DNA of 64,000 nucleotides from Gnetum montanum (taxonomy: Eukaryota > Streptophyta > Gnetopsida > Gnetales > Gnetaceae): contig MNCI01035854.1 of the NCBI GenBank assembly GCA_015680685.1, positions 315,654 to 379,653 on the forward strand. The letters run 5' to 3'. The notes beneath the pieces are model-generated. The model saw only the letters and a program-made list of their open reading frames with translations, ran no database searches and had not been told where the DNA came from. Positions 24,048 through 35,800 of this stretch are shown piece after piece. The position numbers and the translations under genes are program-made. Within the stretch, counting starts at the first letter, position 1. Each line of letters starts with the position of its first letter.

Positions 24048-24560
24048 CTATAATCACACTGGGATCAATTGTTAGTAAGGTCATTTAACAAAATTTAATT
24101 ATCTTATACCTTACTCATTGCCTTTAATGAATTCAATTCTTACTTAGTGTTATTTTAAAGTTAGAAATTTTTAAGGAAATCCCCCTAAAAGTTTTAATGT
24201 TGGGCCCAATTTGATTAGGTGACTTAATAATAATTTTTCATGGTTTGGGTGAAGGAATAAAACTAGTTTGGCATAAGTTCTCAACATTTCTTAAGATTAC
24301 TCACCCCTATGATATCTTTTAGGCGACAACAAATTTTGAAAAAGTTATGCACAACTTGGAGTGTAACCTTCCTCCACGACTGAGTTAAACACTCCAGGTT
24401 TAAGCAAGTTCGACCGGAAGGAGAATCAGAGTGTTAATGAGGGAGATATTGATAGTTAAATGGTAGGTGCGCAAAGCATGAAAAATTGTGGAAGAAAATT
24501 GCAGTAACTTCCCTTGCGTGAATAGTTCAAAATGACATTGACGCGCATTGGGGGGAGGGG
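24048..24560 (-). other. Accessory-ORF leader with candidate intron, E4
   Basis: Minus strand: leader, then GGAAG/GTTACACTCC (rc near 24360-24375) as a donor candidate matching the E1 position, and GTGATTATAG as the acceptor immediately before ATG 24047. No long frame in between. Confidence 0.45.
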
Positions 24561-24665
24561 GGTGGTCCATATATATAGGTTGTATAGATACGATATCACA
24601 TACACACTAGCGTGGACTTGATACTAGGTACCCAATATCGTGTCCCTTCCAAAATAGGTACTTAG
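24560..24665 (-). promoter_or_regulatory. Internal U3-like 14-bp array and TATA, E4
   Basis: Minus-strand consecutive units ACGATATTGGGTAC, CTAGTATCAAGTCC, ACGCTAGTGTGTAT and GTGATATCGTATCT are each exactly 14 bp, followed by CTATATATATGG. The E4 LTR U3 has CAATATTGGATAC then ATGATATCAAGTAC, so two adjacent units align one to one. Placement upstream of the accessory ORF suggests a second promoter copied from U3. Confidence 0.65.
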
Positions 24666-26010
24666 TAAAATTGATGAATTTTTGAGTTTTCACAGCAAAA
24701 AATGAAGGATTCAAGGTAAATTTGAAAGATCTGGGGTGACGTTAAGTGGTCATTAAGGCACCAAAAGTGTAATAAAGTGGAATTATACAATGAATTTCTT
24801 GAATAAGGTGAGGAAAAAGGACATGTAGTGGTGCATAGGAATGTTTGGGTTGAAATAATGATAAAGGAAAGAATAATTTCAGCAATGCAATACTCGGAGA
24901 GTATAAGATGATGTGGTGGTATGCAATAAGTGAAAATTACAAAAGTTACGCAAGTGGGTCTTCCCCAAAGAAAGTCCCTACCTATCATGCCCTTACGTAA
25001 CCACACCTTAAAATGTCTGTAGGCACTAGAAGGGTTAAATGTAATTTGCACCAATGCAACAAAACACACACATGTTAAATACCACCATGATGAGGTATGA
25101 ATTTGAGGCCACACAAGACATAAGGTAAAAATACTTGGACAGTGGGGTGAGATAAATCATAGAGACATGAGGTAACTTACCCTGGGCATAATGAATCCAA
25201 AGTGCTATGCATGATTAAGGTACCATTAGCCTTTTGCTCTAAGATCAGAACCAAGCTCATACCTCTGATAAGTGACATCACATTATTTCATCTAATGCTA
25301 GACAACCATAAGAGCATCATGACAGTAAGGTGTACAATTACTTGACATTTTGTCCAAGGGAGGAGTGATTTGAATCTCTCTGCAGCACATTCTTCTTGAT
25401 CTTTTCTTTGCTATTTTTCTTCTTTCTTTGCTTGTTCTTCTTTTGGCCGCTTTGGCACTTTGTCTTTTCCAATGGTGAATTAGAGAAGCCACCAACCTTT
25501 AGGCATGGATGCATATCTTTCCAAGGGGCCCCCCTAGAATAGCATTATGTTCCTTTATGGAATGCCTTTATTACAACTTTTACTCCCATTTTTCATTAGA
25601 TCTACAAGGATCTTAGTACAACCCAGCTACATGACAACACCTATAGATGTCACCAAAGAGAATCCTCAAGTTCCCTTGATGTCACATCTTGACAATTCCC
25701 TCTTAGTCCATCATTTTTTTCTTTGGGCATTAAGTACAAGGTTACTTTAAATTTTAATGATGACAAGAGTATCATTGTACCGAGAGTACAACCTCTTATT
25801 AATAGAATGGGTGGGTGGATGTTGTGAGCTCACTATCCAAATAATTAGTCACCTATGATTTGATAGCATAAAACAACACCTTAACCGACAAGTCACATGA
25901 GTATTTTATTCATAGATGAGATCACCCTCAAAAAGATAAAATGACAAATTGAAAAATGAAAAACTGAAAAACAAAAAAATTGTAAAACCAAAGAAAAGGA
26001 AAAACATTTA
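24666..26010 (-). other. E4 block between gag and accessory ORF (no pol)
   Basis: About 1.3 kb without RT, RNaseH or integrase motifs on either strand. The part at 24940-25010 (minus: AAGGGCATGATAGG ... TGGGGAAGACCCACTTG) aligns with the E1/E2 post-pol block (for example E2 15050-15090). 25880-26010 is T-rich in element sense, like the sequence after integrase in E2. So gag joins post-pol sequence directly. Confidence 0.65.
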
Positions 26011-28375
26011 CTAATTCTGCTTATTAGAATGGGGGTATCCCCCATGACTGAACCTCTGATCATGGTGAGAATTAATAAATGGAAAATTTGGATCCATGCA
26101 TGTTGGGAATATTGGGGTCTAGTCATATCCAAACCGTTGGGTGTCTTTTGGTGTGGTGGCAAGAATGTACCCAAATTGGGGTTCACACACTTGGTTAAAA
26201 TAGGCATAGTGGAGTAGATTATAAGATGTGGTCATGTGATAAGGAGCTAACCCACTATGGCACCCGTGACCATAAGATGATATGTAAGGATTGATATGCC
26301 TCTTCACATTGTCATATTCATTGGGCTGCATGGTTGTTGGAGTGTTAATTAGTGGCCTGGATAAGGTAACAGGAGGCATAGAGTTCGAAGAGGAAGGTGC
26401 ATCACAGTGTTGGGCTTGTGCTAAGTTGGAGGATGTAGTGGTTTCAGAACCATGCTATCTCTTTCTACAGTCATGCCTAAAAAAAGAACGCTTTTGATGT
26501 TGTGGAGGATTTCCACTTCTGTTGACAGTAGCAGCACAAGTAATGTTTGTGGGTTGCCTTCTAATACAACTGGCGGTAATGTAGAAGGAGGTGAAGGATG
26601 AGAATATTGAGAGCAAGGAGAAGTATAAGAATCATGAGGTGGTGATTTCATTGGAGAGGACATGGATTGGTAGTATTCAGGAGAATGATAACGATGAGGT
26701 GAAGTAGAGGATGTTGATCCATTTGGAGAAATAGGGTGTTGAACATAATAAGTGCTTGGTTTTGGATTGTATGAAGGGCGTGGCCAGTTTGATGGTGGTC
26801 TCCCCCACAACTGGGGGTTTTGCCATTGCGGTTGAACACGGTGCTTCTGTACAAAATTTGGATGTAACATTCTTCCCCAATGCTCATGTAAGTGTGACAA
26901 GATTGGGCATTGGCATTTGAGGTGATCGTATAGGCAAACATCACATTGATACTTATGATTTGCAATTGAGCCCCTATCTTGATTGCCTTCAACCCTTCTT
27001 TCTGATTGTCGAATGGTGTTCTGTCCTGTTCTTGGTTTGGCATCCTTTGTTTATTCTGGTTGTTAGAATGATCTTGCATGGTTTTACCTCTAATAATGTT
27101 TGCATATTCTCCGCATTTTTCATGTACCCACTCCATTATCTTATTGATTTTTGCCTCAATTTCATCTAGTGATTTTAGTATTGGCACAAATGAGGATGGT
27201 GCCACCTCCTCGAGGTGAGTTGATTTCTCCTCTTCATGATCATGGACCTTTGTTATTTTAAGATTTTGGTCTTATTGAGATCTTTCAACATTCTTCCATT
27301 TGGCTATTTCTCCTTCTTCTTTTACTACTCGCTTAATAAGCTCTTGGAATTGATGGGTTCATAGTTCATATAGTTGACCTAGGGCATACATCCCTAGGGT
27401 ATCCCTTGTTTCATTACGGAGCCCATCCATGATGTGATACATTAGCCTTTCCTCAGACGACCCATGGCCTGGGCATTTGTTTAACAACAAATAATATCTT
27501 TCTAAGGCCATGTCCAAGGGTTCATGTTGCCCTTGTTTCCATTCTTGGATTTGTCTTCTCAAGGTTGACACTTTTGCACAGGTTTGATATCTTTCATTGA
27601 AGAGTTCTACCATTGTCAGCCAACGACGAATCAATTTTGGCTTTAAAGACTTGTACCATACTTTTGCTTGGCCAACGAGTGTCATAAAAAAGAGCTTAAG
27701 TCTTTGCAACCCATTATCAATATTGTTCCATGCACAAGCATCGTAGAAGGCTTGTAAATGATGTTCGGGATCTAAATCCTAGCCTCCTAAAAACTTGGGA
27801 AAGTTATTTAAATCAAGCTTGGGTAGATAGCTTTCCTTACAATTCTTACGGGATATTTGAATAGCCTCTATTATATGCATTAGGCTCTTAGTGGCCAGCA
27901 GGGGTTCATTGTCACTAAGTAGGTTATGAGTTTGTGAGTTGGGACGATGAAACCTTTGTTCATGTTGGTATTCCTGACTTTGCCTGTGGGTTCGATTTTT
28001 ATTTCTACACCGATCCCTTGAGAAATAGTCATCCGTATCACAACCTGACGTTGAAGGAGCAGAGGAAGAGAGAGAATTGGAAGGCTTGTCATGACTTTTA
28101 TAAGTCTCCCAATCATCCCTTGATGTACTATTGCTAACCATTGAGAAGGTCCTAGGCCTTATGGGCCCCCTTGTTCTATGGGATGGCCCATCCTCACTAA
28201 AGGTGTCTGAGTTGGATGACAAGAGTCCTTGAGTATCGTTGGGGTGTCCATGAACATATGAAACTCTTGCATAAGATTGAGTACTCCAAACTTCTTCTTC
28301 GTCATAAATGGCGTTGGTTCTCCAATGAATTACCTCACTAATTGTTGCGTTGATATTGTCATGTGAGAGAGACAT
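26011..28375 (-). pseudogene. E4 gag, lightly damaged
   Basis: ATG at 28375 (MSLSHDNINATIS). About the first 575 codons lie in one frame with only a few stops (27779, 27357, near 27270). N-terminal Ser/Arg-rich region; capsid core at 27709-27359 with LKLFFMTLVGQAKVWYKSL and LRRQIQEWKQGQHEPLDMALERYYLLL. It aligns with E1 52080-52290 (LKLFPRTLIKAKSWY, LRRQIQGWKQRSHEPLDAA). The C-terminal part from about 26650 changes frame and is Pro/Ser/His/Tyr-rich (SPPSTLPP, HHDQRFSHGGYPHSN) to TAG at 26011. No clear CCHC knuckle seen. Confidence 0.8.
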
Positions 28376-28489
28376 TGTTGTGAATTGTGTGTAACTTAAT
28401 TGAAATTAATTTCCTTTCTAAAAGATATATCGTTAATACTTTGTTACAACGATCTTGTATGATATAACTAATCTAGATAACTAGCACCA

Positions 28490-28507
28490 TCCCTAGCAAC
28501 AACGCCA
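28490..28507 (-). promoter_or_regulatory. E4 primer binding site (tRNA-Asp type)
   Basis: Minus strand TGGCGTTGTTGCTAGGGA, one base from the 5' LTR. It equals TGGCGCCGTTGCCGGGGA, the complement of the 3' end of plant tRNA-Asp, with three C-to-T or G-to-A changes. E1 has the same PBS with one change. Confidence 0.85.
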
Positions 28508-28508
28508 A

Positions 28509-29364
28509 TGATGAGCAGCGAGATACCCCTATGCTCAACCATATGAATACGAGCGTGTATGCGTAATCCAGTCGAACTATGCGAACAAACTAGTTGTGGC
28601 ACCTAAACAGTTATATGTTAATCGCAGGTCACTATCTTCCCACTTGGACTAGTATTTACTTTGTCACATATGGTTTAGTCTAGAGTGAGGTGTATGATGT
28701 GATTTCTAACACTAGGCTACTCCTAGAGACAATGAGAAATAATCTTGATTAAGCTAATAAGCAATATGAAGTAAAATCTAAACTAGCTTAAGTGCAATGA
28801 ACATCTGTCCTTAATCATCTAGATGCATCTTGGACCTCGTGTACTACTTCTGGGATTACCAAACACACTACTAGATACGCTACTGGGTTATCAAGTAGTT
28901 ATACTTAAATGTTTGTGATTAAGACGTACTCATTCCGCATTATCAACAGAAATAGTAAAAGATAATAAAGAAATATAAACTAAGAAAATAAAAAATAATA
29001 ATTAACAATTAAAGTAAATAAAAGATAAGTGAATGTTGCAATGATGGAGTAATCTCAATCTTTATTGCCGATTGTGTGTGTGTCCAAGTACGTCACACCC
29101 AAATAAAGGTTCCGTACAATTACAAGCATCACACTATGGGCATGCACTTGGGAAAAGAACTGAAAATGAATAAAAAGACTCTTGACTCTTAATGACTAAC
29201 TAAGGACTTACCAGTTGATCTCCTTCCTATGCGCTTGAGTGCTATATTTATAGGCAAACATAGGAATCATGATATCGTGTATATGATATCGTTACACAGG
29301 TAGCGATATCGTGTACTCGATATCGTGTATCCGATATCAGGGCCTAGAAAATTGTAATTCATCA
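28509..29364 (-). repeat. E4 5' LTR
   Basis: 856 bp, TGATGAGCAGCG...GTAATTCATCA. Minus-strand U3 units: ACGATATCGAGTAC, ACGATATCGCTACC, ACGATATCATATAC, each with the palindromic core GATATC, followed by CTATAAATATAGCACTC. Next to the PBS at its left; TSD GTAAT at its right. Confidence 0.95.
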
Positions 29365-29369
29365 GTAAT

Positions 29370-29840
29370 CAATTAAGCTAAATTAAATAGTGATTAATTA
29401 AGCATAGAAGTATGACGACTTCAAACATACGCTTAGCGCTTGGTAATCCTAGTAACGCTTAATATTTGCTTACCAAGTAGTGTTAAATGTGTTTAGGGTG
29501 TGTACGACAAGTGGGAACAGATGCTTATGTTAGAATTAGTTAGGTGTAGCTAATTAGATTAAATGAGCAATTTAATTATTTTATTTTATACATTATTTTT
29601 TACCCTTAGGCAACTTAAAACATAAAACATAAAAATGATAAAAATCATATGCCTTAGTTGCATTTAACCATACTTTTGCATTTCACAAGTGTAATTGGGA
29701 AGACAACGATTACAACGATTAGTTTCACTTCCTAGAGACTAGTGTACCTAGAAGGCTATAAGTCCATGGAATTCGATCAAATCGCACATAACGCTTAGTG
29801 ATTCGTATGGTTGGGTGTAAGGTCTACTTGCCACTCATTA
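29370..29840 (+). repeat. E2 3' LTR, second part
   Basis: Resumes the E2 LTR after E4 and one GTAAT copy. TTAGCGCTTGGTAATCC and GGGTGTGTACGACAAGTGGGA align with E1 LTR 50560-50630. The end ATTCGTATGGTTGGGTGTAAGG...CTCATTA matches the E1 LTR end (CTCATCA) with one change. The two parts sum to 861 bp, the size of the other LTRs. Confidence 0.9.
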
Positions 29841-32806
29841 TAGCCTTATTCTAACAAGATGGGGTTAGCTACATGAGTTCTTTTTCACCATTCATCTTGA
29901 TGAAGAGCTCATCTATGAGATTTGGCGAGGTTGTACAAGTGCTAACCTAATGCTAATCCTCTTCCTTTTGTACCCAAGCTTGGGATGAACATTGACGGAG
30001 TTAATAAGCCACTATTTTTATATACACAAATCATGACTAGAAATGATTAAATTCAACATTATTTGTTGAAAGTTTTTGTCTTTCTTAACTAACACTAACA
30101 TTTTGTTGGGTTTATATTAGTGTGATAGCATAGTGGTGAAGCATTAGATAACACTAAAATTTTGTTGAATTGTCACTTCTATTTTATCATTGTTTATGCT
30201 TTTATTGAAAATATATTTCATGTATTATGTCTTGTTTCTATTGAATTTTTAAGCCTTTTGATTCTAGAGCTTGTCTCCACTTTTTCATTTGAGAAGCAAT
30301 ATTTTATTGAGCTATAGCTAGTAACACATCTACAACAAATAACATACACCAAGGAACTTTGCATTGTATTTATTTTATTAATTCATCCATAACAATAGCA
30401 AATAAGTATGAGCTAAGTGTAGATGTAGACATATTATAATTGGAAAATCAAATGTGATTCCACGAGCTATTCTAATTCTAGTAGTGGCTCCTTTGTACAT
30501 ATGATAAATCACTTAAAGATATTTATTAAGGATAGTTTTCCTCCAAAAGGCCCACTAAATAATATCTCTAGGCACTTTATCACATGCTTCCAAGTCAATG
30601 AAGATAATATGTAGATTGTTTTTTGAATTTCTCCATTAATTGTTGTATTAAAAAACAGTCTTTATGGTAAATCTCCCTAGCATAAATCTAAATTGATTTT
30701 CTCATACTATTGATTTAAGTCTAAGATGCTACTCAATAACTCTCTCCCAAAGCTTCATGGTATTGCTCATTAACTTGATTCCTATATAGTTTGCACAATT
30801 CTGCACATCTTTTGTATTCTTGTGAACATGAAGCTATTGGATCATTTATTCAATGAGGTTTGTGACCATGAGATAATTGCAATTAGTGTTGGAGTGACTC
30901 TAAATTAACCATGACTAGTGGTGCAGTCATAGTGAGCCTATGGATTTTTTAATAGTTCCACAAGTCAATCATGACTCATGATATTCAAAATTTTAGATTC
31001 CCAAGCAAGTGTGACTCATAATAATTGATTTCTATGACATAAGTAGCCAATAGCAAGTCATGTTAAGTGATTTTGACACAACCACATTTTGTGATGGGGT
31101 TGTGATGACCACTAGGACTTGGTTACGACTCACGATCTACACAGAAAAACACAATTTGAAACTTGTTTTCTTCCTCACGTTGAAACATCAAGGATATCAA
31201 AGAATCATTATTTCATCAAATTTGGAGACATTGAAACCTAAAATGTTTTTTTAACAATATTTATCTCCAAGACGCAGAGTTAAATTACAACTTTATAACT
31301 TAGTATTACCAACAAAAAACAAATCCATAACTTGGAGTTACCAAATTAGAAGTCTTACCACTAGGATAACACCTCATCAAAATCATCAAGTGCTTTTTCA
31401 ATCATCATCAAGAGTCATCAAAGTTTTCAGTGTGCCATCTATTTATAAAATTTGATAGGATCCAATACAGTGTTTAAAGCAAAGTTTGCTTTAGCCAAAA
31501 CTACAAAATGAAATTTTTATTTTGGGATTTGTGGTTATTTTTATTTGCATCTACACATCAAATACTTTCATTTAAATTTTTAATAAAGCATTACTTTTTG
31601 AGTTTCCACACCCAATTATCTTCATTATCCTTAATATTTTTAATGAGAAAATCATAAAACATTTATCCTAATATTTGGAAGATTAATTAATCACATCACA
31701 CTCCTCTTGTCTTACATCATATCATGTAACGGTTCAAGCTCCATTCATCACAGATACATATTGTATTTCGAAATGACATGCGGTCATTGTGATTGTTGAG
31801 CATCTAGTTTGCCCTTTAAGAATCCATGTGCTACTAAGCTTGGACTTGCAACTCACTCCATTCAAAATCATACTTTCAAAGGGAAAGCCAGTCAATCAAG
31901 TTCTAGTAATTGGATGGTCTCCAACAGAGGAGAAAAGACAATTACAGACTAATTCCAGTCTCCTTAGGAGGACAAATTTAAGTCCCAAGCCAACAACAAA
32001 ATCCACATACAAAAATAGCCCAGTTGATTTCCTCACCCAATCTGCACTCAGAAGAGATGCTGCGTTTAAAGCTCAGCACTAGCACCCCTACCAGTCATCA
32101 CATAATCCAATCTTACTCCAAAAAGAAAGAAAGCAAAAAAAAAAAAGGAAGGATAAATGCAAACCAACAGGTCACTTAGAAAAGCACAGCACACTTGGTT
32201 AGAGCAGGACGGATGCAGTTTTGGGCAACTCATGTAGTTGCTGCAGGTCCCTTTTAGTTGTGCAGGTATGCGGAAACAAAGTAAAAATGTAATGCAACAA
32301 AGGAACCGGTCATCCCTAACATCATTCAACGGTGAAACAGCAGATCTGGTATTTAAAACCAATCCAGTAATTTGTAAGGCAGATAACGTATGCTTAATTT
32401 GTTAAAAAAAAATTGTAACCAGTTTTACAACATCTAAGTTGTAATAGATAACATATCATCCATTTGTGGCCTCCGGATCGATGCATTGAACGAGGCACAC
32501 TAACATGTAGCGCACAATTTGCTGTATTCCTGACCATGTTGTGGCCAGCAAATGCTATTATATCAAATTTCTACGTCGTTACACTAAAACGACTGAACAC
32601 ATGAAATCTTAAAAAATAAAAACCATCACAGTGAACAATGGTTGCTATTTTGTCCAAAAATTTCAGAGTCTGAATCTATTTACCCCAATCTTGCAATCTT
32701 GGCTGTGATGACAATAAGACAGATTTACCTAAAGTTTCATGTGACACCATGCAGAAATTTAACAAATACGTCAAACTCAAAATGCAAAATCACAATGCAT
32801 CCTATG
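29841..32806. other. Non-coding flank, LINE scrap, 3' flank of next gene
   Basis: AT-rich. Apart from the RTE fragment listed separately I find no coding motif. The frame at 31789-32082 has no recognisable domain. 32400-32806 is the 3' flank or UTR of the methyltransferase gene. No clear polyadenylation choice can be made. Confidence 0.5.
30450..30835 (-). mobile_element. RTE-type LINE RT fragment
   Basis: The minus strand translates with stops to NCANYIGIKLMSNTMKLWERVIE, ENQFRFMLGRFTIKTVF and IIFIDLEACDKVPRDII. These are the RT blocks of plant RTE-like non-LTR elements ('NYRGIKLMSHTMKLWERVIE', 'FGFMPGRST', 'FIDLEKAYDRVPR'). A scrap of about 385 bp; ends not determined. Confidence 0.75.
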
Positions 32807-35800
32807 TTACTTTGACTTTTGAGCACATAGCATAATGAACTGTCGTCTTCGTATGCACGAATAATCAACAAACCCACATATCTTGCAAAGATCCTTCAAC
32901 TCTTCTTCAACAAAGTAGCTGTAGTTTCCTATTGCTCGTTGAAAGTTCTTGGGAAAATGAAACAAAAAACAATATTCACATCAATCAACTGTCATCCGAT
33001 AAAAATCTTCTACTGAAGCATACTAAAGATGAAGCAACTGCAAGCCAACTATATATGTTCTGTCCGGTGTAAAATAGTCATAAACGTAAACAGCTAACAT
33101 CAATAGAAGAAAGTATAACCAACTATACATAGAATAAAATATTACCCGTCGAAATTGCCTTACAACCTCCAAACCAAGAATCCCAGAAAGAAGAAAGGTT
33201 GTGGCAACAAAAACTCCTCCAGGTTTCAACACGCGACTAACTTCGGCTACCTGTTAAACTGCCAATACTGAGAAGAGTGGAAAACAATATACAACAGATA
33301 GTACCCGGTAGATAAAAGATAAATACGCCTAATAAGTCCAAATGTGCATACTAAATGAAAGCCATTAGTAAGATGATGACATGATTTGTTATATGGGATC
33401 CTCAAGTGGCTTATAGCAGTAAGATTTATATCAGAGATGTTTAAAAGAGAAAAAACCAACGTTTATAGGACTCGAACATTTGCTGTGTCTCATGTTGTAT
33501 GACCCAACGTGCATTACAGAGAATAATGCTGGTTCTTTTTACCTCACAACAGCGAAGAAACCACATTTTACAATACCCCATATCCTTGATAGCATAAGAA
33601 AAATCATACCAGCTACATTTGAAAATAAAAACCTTAGATTTTTATTAGCAGAATCAATATGACCATTTGCCTATTCTAGAAAAAACATTAAGCTGTGACA
33701 GAAATAACTTTCTAGAAATTTAAATCTTAAAAAATTAAAAAACAACACATTTAGTGGTAACTGGAAATTTTTATTATGTCTAGGAAATCACAAAGGATTT
33801 GTTGGATAGTTACAAAGGCTCAACATATTTTTGAAGAAAGTTGAAAACATTATTGATGTAATGCCCCAAGCAGATAGGGTCAATTTGAAAGAAAACAATC
33901 AGATGACAATTCACAATATAATTCATTTGAATGTATCACAAATTATAAAAATATTTAATTTTATTTGGTGTTTTGCAAGACATTTTGAAGCATACTAGTT
34001 TCATACTCAATTGCAACTGATTTTTCATTAAGAATGAATCATGCTTAAATTAATAGCTAGTTTGAAAATATATATACAAATAACAAGGAACTAACTTTTC
34101 ATTACTAGTTTCAATAAAAGTGAGTAATGCCTGGTAAAGGACAATGTCAATATTGGAAAGATCAAAAAACAAATTAAAATAAGCATAAGCAACAGTAGAG
34201 TTAGCATTCAATGTAAACATAGCTAAGCCTAAGTAACGCTTAGAAAATAAATTTAACAAAAGGATCAAAACAAGGAATAAGTAAAAGGGGTTTTGAGAAT
34301 CAAATTTTTGACTACATGTACTCTAAAGCCATATAACCAGCAAATGCTTTGATCGAACGTAGGTAATAACATAATGATGTCTTAAGCACAACTCAAACAT
34401 ATTATGCACAAAAATAAAAGATTTGATTAAACCTTAGGTTTAACAAGGTAAGCCATCATGCTATGTGGGTAAAATAACCTTCATATTTATTAATGTTATT
34501 GTAATGGATTTTAATTTATAAAATTTCTCTAATTTTTCTATTTACTAGTTTTGCTATATATTTATGATGCATATCTATTATTTGGCGGAAAGATTTTTTT
34601 CCCAAATTAATGAAATCCTAGAATTGATTCACTAAGAATTGATTTCCATATTGAAAAAAATCAAAACCAATGTTAAATAATTCTTGCCATGAAAGTTGCA
34701 TAGCATTAAATTGCATTGGTGATTGGCTAAGTCATTACAAACTGATAATAGTTCATGTGAAAAAGTCCATCTCTTGGCTCAACATTGTTAACCAAGCCAA
34801 TACATACCTATAGTAATTCCTGTGACAAAGCTCACCTCTTGGCCTTGAGTTATGATGATAATTATTTATTTTCCATGACAAAGTCCAGCCAATCGGCAGT
34901 TTGCCTCTTGGCCAAAAAAAAGTTATACGTAGTGCCAAGAACTTCACTATTTTCTATTAACCATTTATGGTTTTTAGAAGGGTTCACTTTCTCTTTATGT
35001 TCTAAAAGAGGTTATTTAGAAAATCTACTTTGTTGTATGTTCTTTAAGTGTTCATTCAACCTGACAGGGGTTCTCTTTCTCTTTATGTTCTAAAAGAAGC
35101 TATTTAGAAAATCTATTTTGTTGTATGTTTTTTAAGTGCTCATTCAACCTGACAAAAAAGGTCTTACCTGTTTCACTAATGTAACATTTTCCATGGTGAC
35201 AAGACAATTTGTAAGCAGCACTATTATTTAGAATGTCAGAGAGGTGTAACTCACTTAGTTATAGTCAAAGGTTCAATTTCAAAAGGTATATTGAGACATG
35301 TGTACATGCCGCATGGGAGCACTATAAAAATATACATTCAAGGACTATGACATCAGGTAGATAGCTTGCCGTGAAAAAAAAAAACAATATCAAAATTTTC
35401 ATCTACCTTAACAAGTTAGCCCATGTTGATAGAATAAAGGCACCAAGATAATGGCTATTATCTAGACTTTCATCTTTTCTTTCATACTAAAAAAAATTGA
35501 AGATTTTACAATAAGTTTAGAAACTGTTATTCCATTACTTTTTTTTTTCCCAAATACTTCAGATATTTTTCAGACACACCTCTAGCATAGAAAATATAAA
35601 GTTTTCTTTATTTGCAAACACACCATACTTCTTTACAGTGTAAAATTCAATATTTATACGGCCCTGTTACTTTAATCAAGGATAAAAGAGTTGAAAGATT
35701 TGAAAATTTAGAGGACACAGATTTAACAAGGCCCCATTAATAGGAAGTTGCAGTTCACTATCTCTTGATTTGTTGGATGCAGAAATCTTACAGCAATAGA

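Larger units (their letters stand above)
19358..29364 (-). mobile_element. E4: pol-less Athila-type element, TSD GTAAT
   Basis: 10,007 bp flanked by GTAAT at 19353-19357 and 29365-29369. Both LTRs are present (852 and 856 bp), with a PBS next to the right LTR and a PPT next to the left one. In element direction the internal region has gag (28375-26011), a non-coding block equivalent to the post-pol region, a U3-like internal array (about 24665-24560) and the accessory ORF (24047-20400). No RT, RNaseH or integrase motif occurs on either strand. The element is therefore non-autonomous but was mobile: it has a clean TSD and similar LTRs. A later solo LTR lies in the accessory ORF. Confidence 0.9.
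10255..29840 (+). mobile_element. E2: Athila-type element, left end lost, split by E4
   Basis: Plus-strand element recognised by its pol homology to E1. It lacks a 5' LTR, gag and the first part of protease: homology to E1 starts near 10262, directly after E3. The order is PR-RT-RNaseH-INT (10262-13645), long post-pol block, accessory ORF (15867-18723), PPT and 3' LTR (18968-19357 plus 29370-29840). The 3' LTR is interrupted by E4, bounded by GTAAT. Stops and frameshifts are many, more than in E1, so E2 looks older. Confidence 0.85.

Noticed and set aside
24662-25114. 150-codon minus-strand frame in E4 as a novel protein or pol remnant
   Set aside because: Composition is Cys/Phe/Ile/Ser-rich as in random AT-rich DNA. 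It matches no RT or integrase motif, and part of it aligns to the non-coding post-pol block of E1/E2.
31789-32082. 97-codon + strand frame as a gene
   Set aside because: No domain, no splice or neighbour support; it overlaps gene-flank sequence and a competing minus-strand frame of similar length.
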